A stretch of 6,425 nt of DNA from Calditrichia bacterium (lineage in GTDB: Bacteria > Calditrichota > Calditrichia > JAJRVZ01). Position 1 is the stretch's first letter. Every line of letters starts with the position of its first letter. Under the pieces are notes generated by a model. It worked only from the letters and a program-made list of their open reading frames with translations, made no database searches and was not told where the DNA came from. This document shows positions 6,247-6,425 of the stretch, one piece after another. A program made the position numbers and the translations under genes. The DNA is taken from contig DAOWAQ010000119.1 of NCBI GenBank assembly GCA_030634505.1, positions 1-6,425 on the forward strand, in the 5' to 3' direction.

Positions 6247-6425
6247 TTAATTTTTTTCCTGGTATGCAAAATGGACTTCAACTCTTTCATAAGGCAGATA
6301 CAACTCCATTGGTGGAGCGATTATTTCCATTTGTTCATTATTTTCTAACCATTCATGAAAGGCCGGATAAATTTTGAATGGGGCAATCATAGGATGTGCT
6401 TCAATTGAAGCAATTACAACGCTGC
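6247..6425 (-). CDS. C-terminal fragment of a GyrI-like / effector-binding domain protein (partial)
   Basis: An open reading frame enters from the right edge and ends at the TAA at 6249-6247, giving 58 C-terminal residues; the 5' part is outside the window. The visible part reads as alternating strands and a helix: SVVIASIEAHP, then YPAFHEWLENNEQ (residues 19-31), then IIAPPMELYLPYERVEVHFAYQ (34-55). A helix ending in a W-L/I-x-x-N motif, followed by a PP-x-E-x-Y-L strand and a last strand of the form V-x-V-x-F, is the usual end of the GyrI-like small-molecule-binding fold (also found at the C-terminus of AraC- and MerR-type regulators). It could be a stand-alone GyrI-like protein, a regulator's ligand-binding domain, or a SRPBCC fusion; the fragment cannot decide. 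The other two minus-strand frames contain stops within the first 24 bases. Confidence 0.6.
   Translation of the reverse strand, partial: SVVIASIEAHPMIAPFKIYPAFHEWLENNEQMEIIAPPMELYLPYERVEVHFAYQEKN

Noticed and set aside
1..6425. Search for CRISPR repeats, insertion sequences, toxin-antitoxin pairs or defence genes
   Set aside because: No spaced direct repeats, transposase motifs, terminal inverted repeats or small gene pairs were seen; the genes are metabolic or envelope-related and similar in composition.

Overview
This is an AT-rich bacterial window (G+C looks like roughly a third). Every gene I can support lies on the minus strand, so transcription runs from right to left. The last gene on that path, at the left end, is a peptidase. 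A lipoprotein signal peptide suggests a Gram-negative cell envelope. Clear AAGGA/GGAGG ribosome sites before several genes argue against a typical Bacteroidota genome, where such sites are rare. The overall style (low GC, large lipid-anchored von Willebrand A protein, Lut cluster, polyphosphate-type glucokinase) would fit a marine or subsurface lineage of the wider FCB group such as Marinimicrobia or Calditrichota. That placement is an impression and has not been tested by any search.

Layout in transcription order, right to left. (1) 6425-6247: the C-terminal 58 residues of a protein cut by the window edge, resembling the end of a GyrI-like/effector-binding domain. (2) 6166-5033: a predicted lipoprotein with a von Willebrand factor A domain and an intact DxSxS metal site, preceded by a strong ribosome site and followed by a clear rho-independent terminator (5013-4983). 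(3) 4934-2176: lutA, lutB and lutC, tightly packed (10-nt gap, then 8-nt overlap), encoding the iron-sulfur L-lactate oxidation complex. (4) 2145-1402: a ROK-fold kinase closely resembling polyphosphate glucokinase, starting at GTG only 30 nt after lutC and probably in the same transcript. (5) 1272-25: pepT, peptidase T, behind a 129-nt spacer that may hold its own promoter.

Together the central genes describe carbon use. LutABC would oxidise L-lactate to pyruvate in the cytoplasm and pass the electrons onward. The kinase would phosphorylate glucose with polyphosphate or ATP. PepT would complete the breakdown of peptides to amino acids. No lactate permease, no LutR/LldR-type regulator and no glucose transporter lie in the window.

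I did not find a convincing new multi-gene system here. The least explained gene is the vWA lipoprotein. The most unusual arrangement is the polyphosphate-type glucokinase attached to the lactate operon. No tRNA, rRNA, CRISPR array, insertion sequence or integration site was seen.
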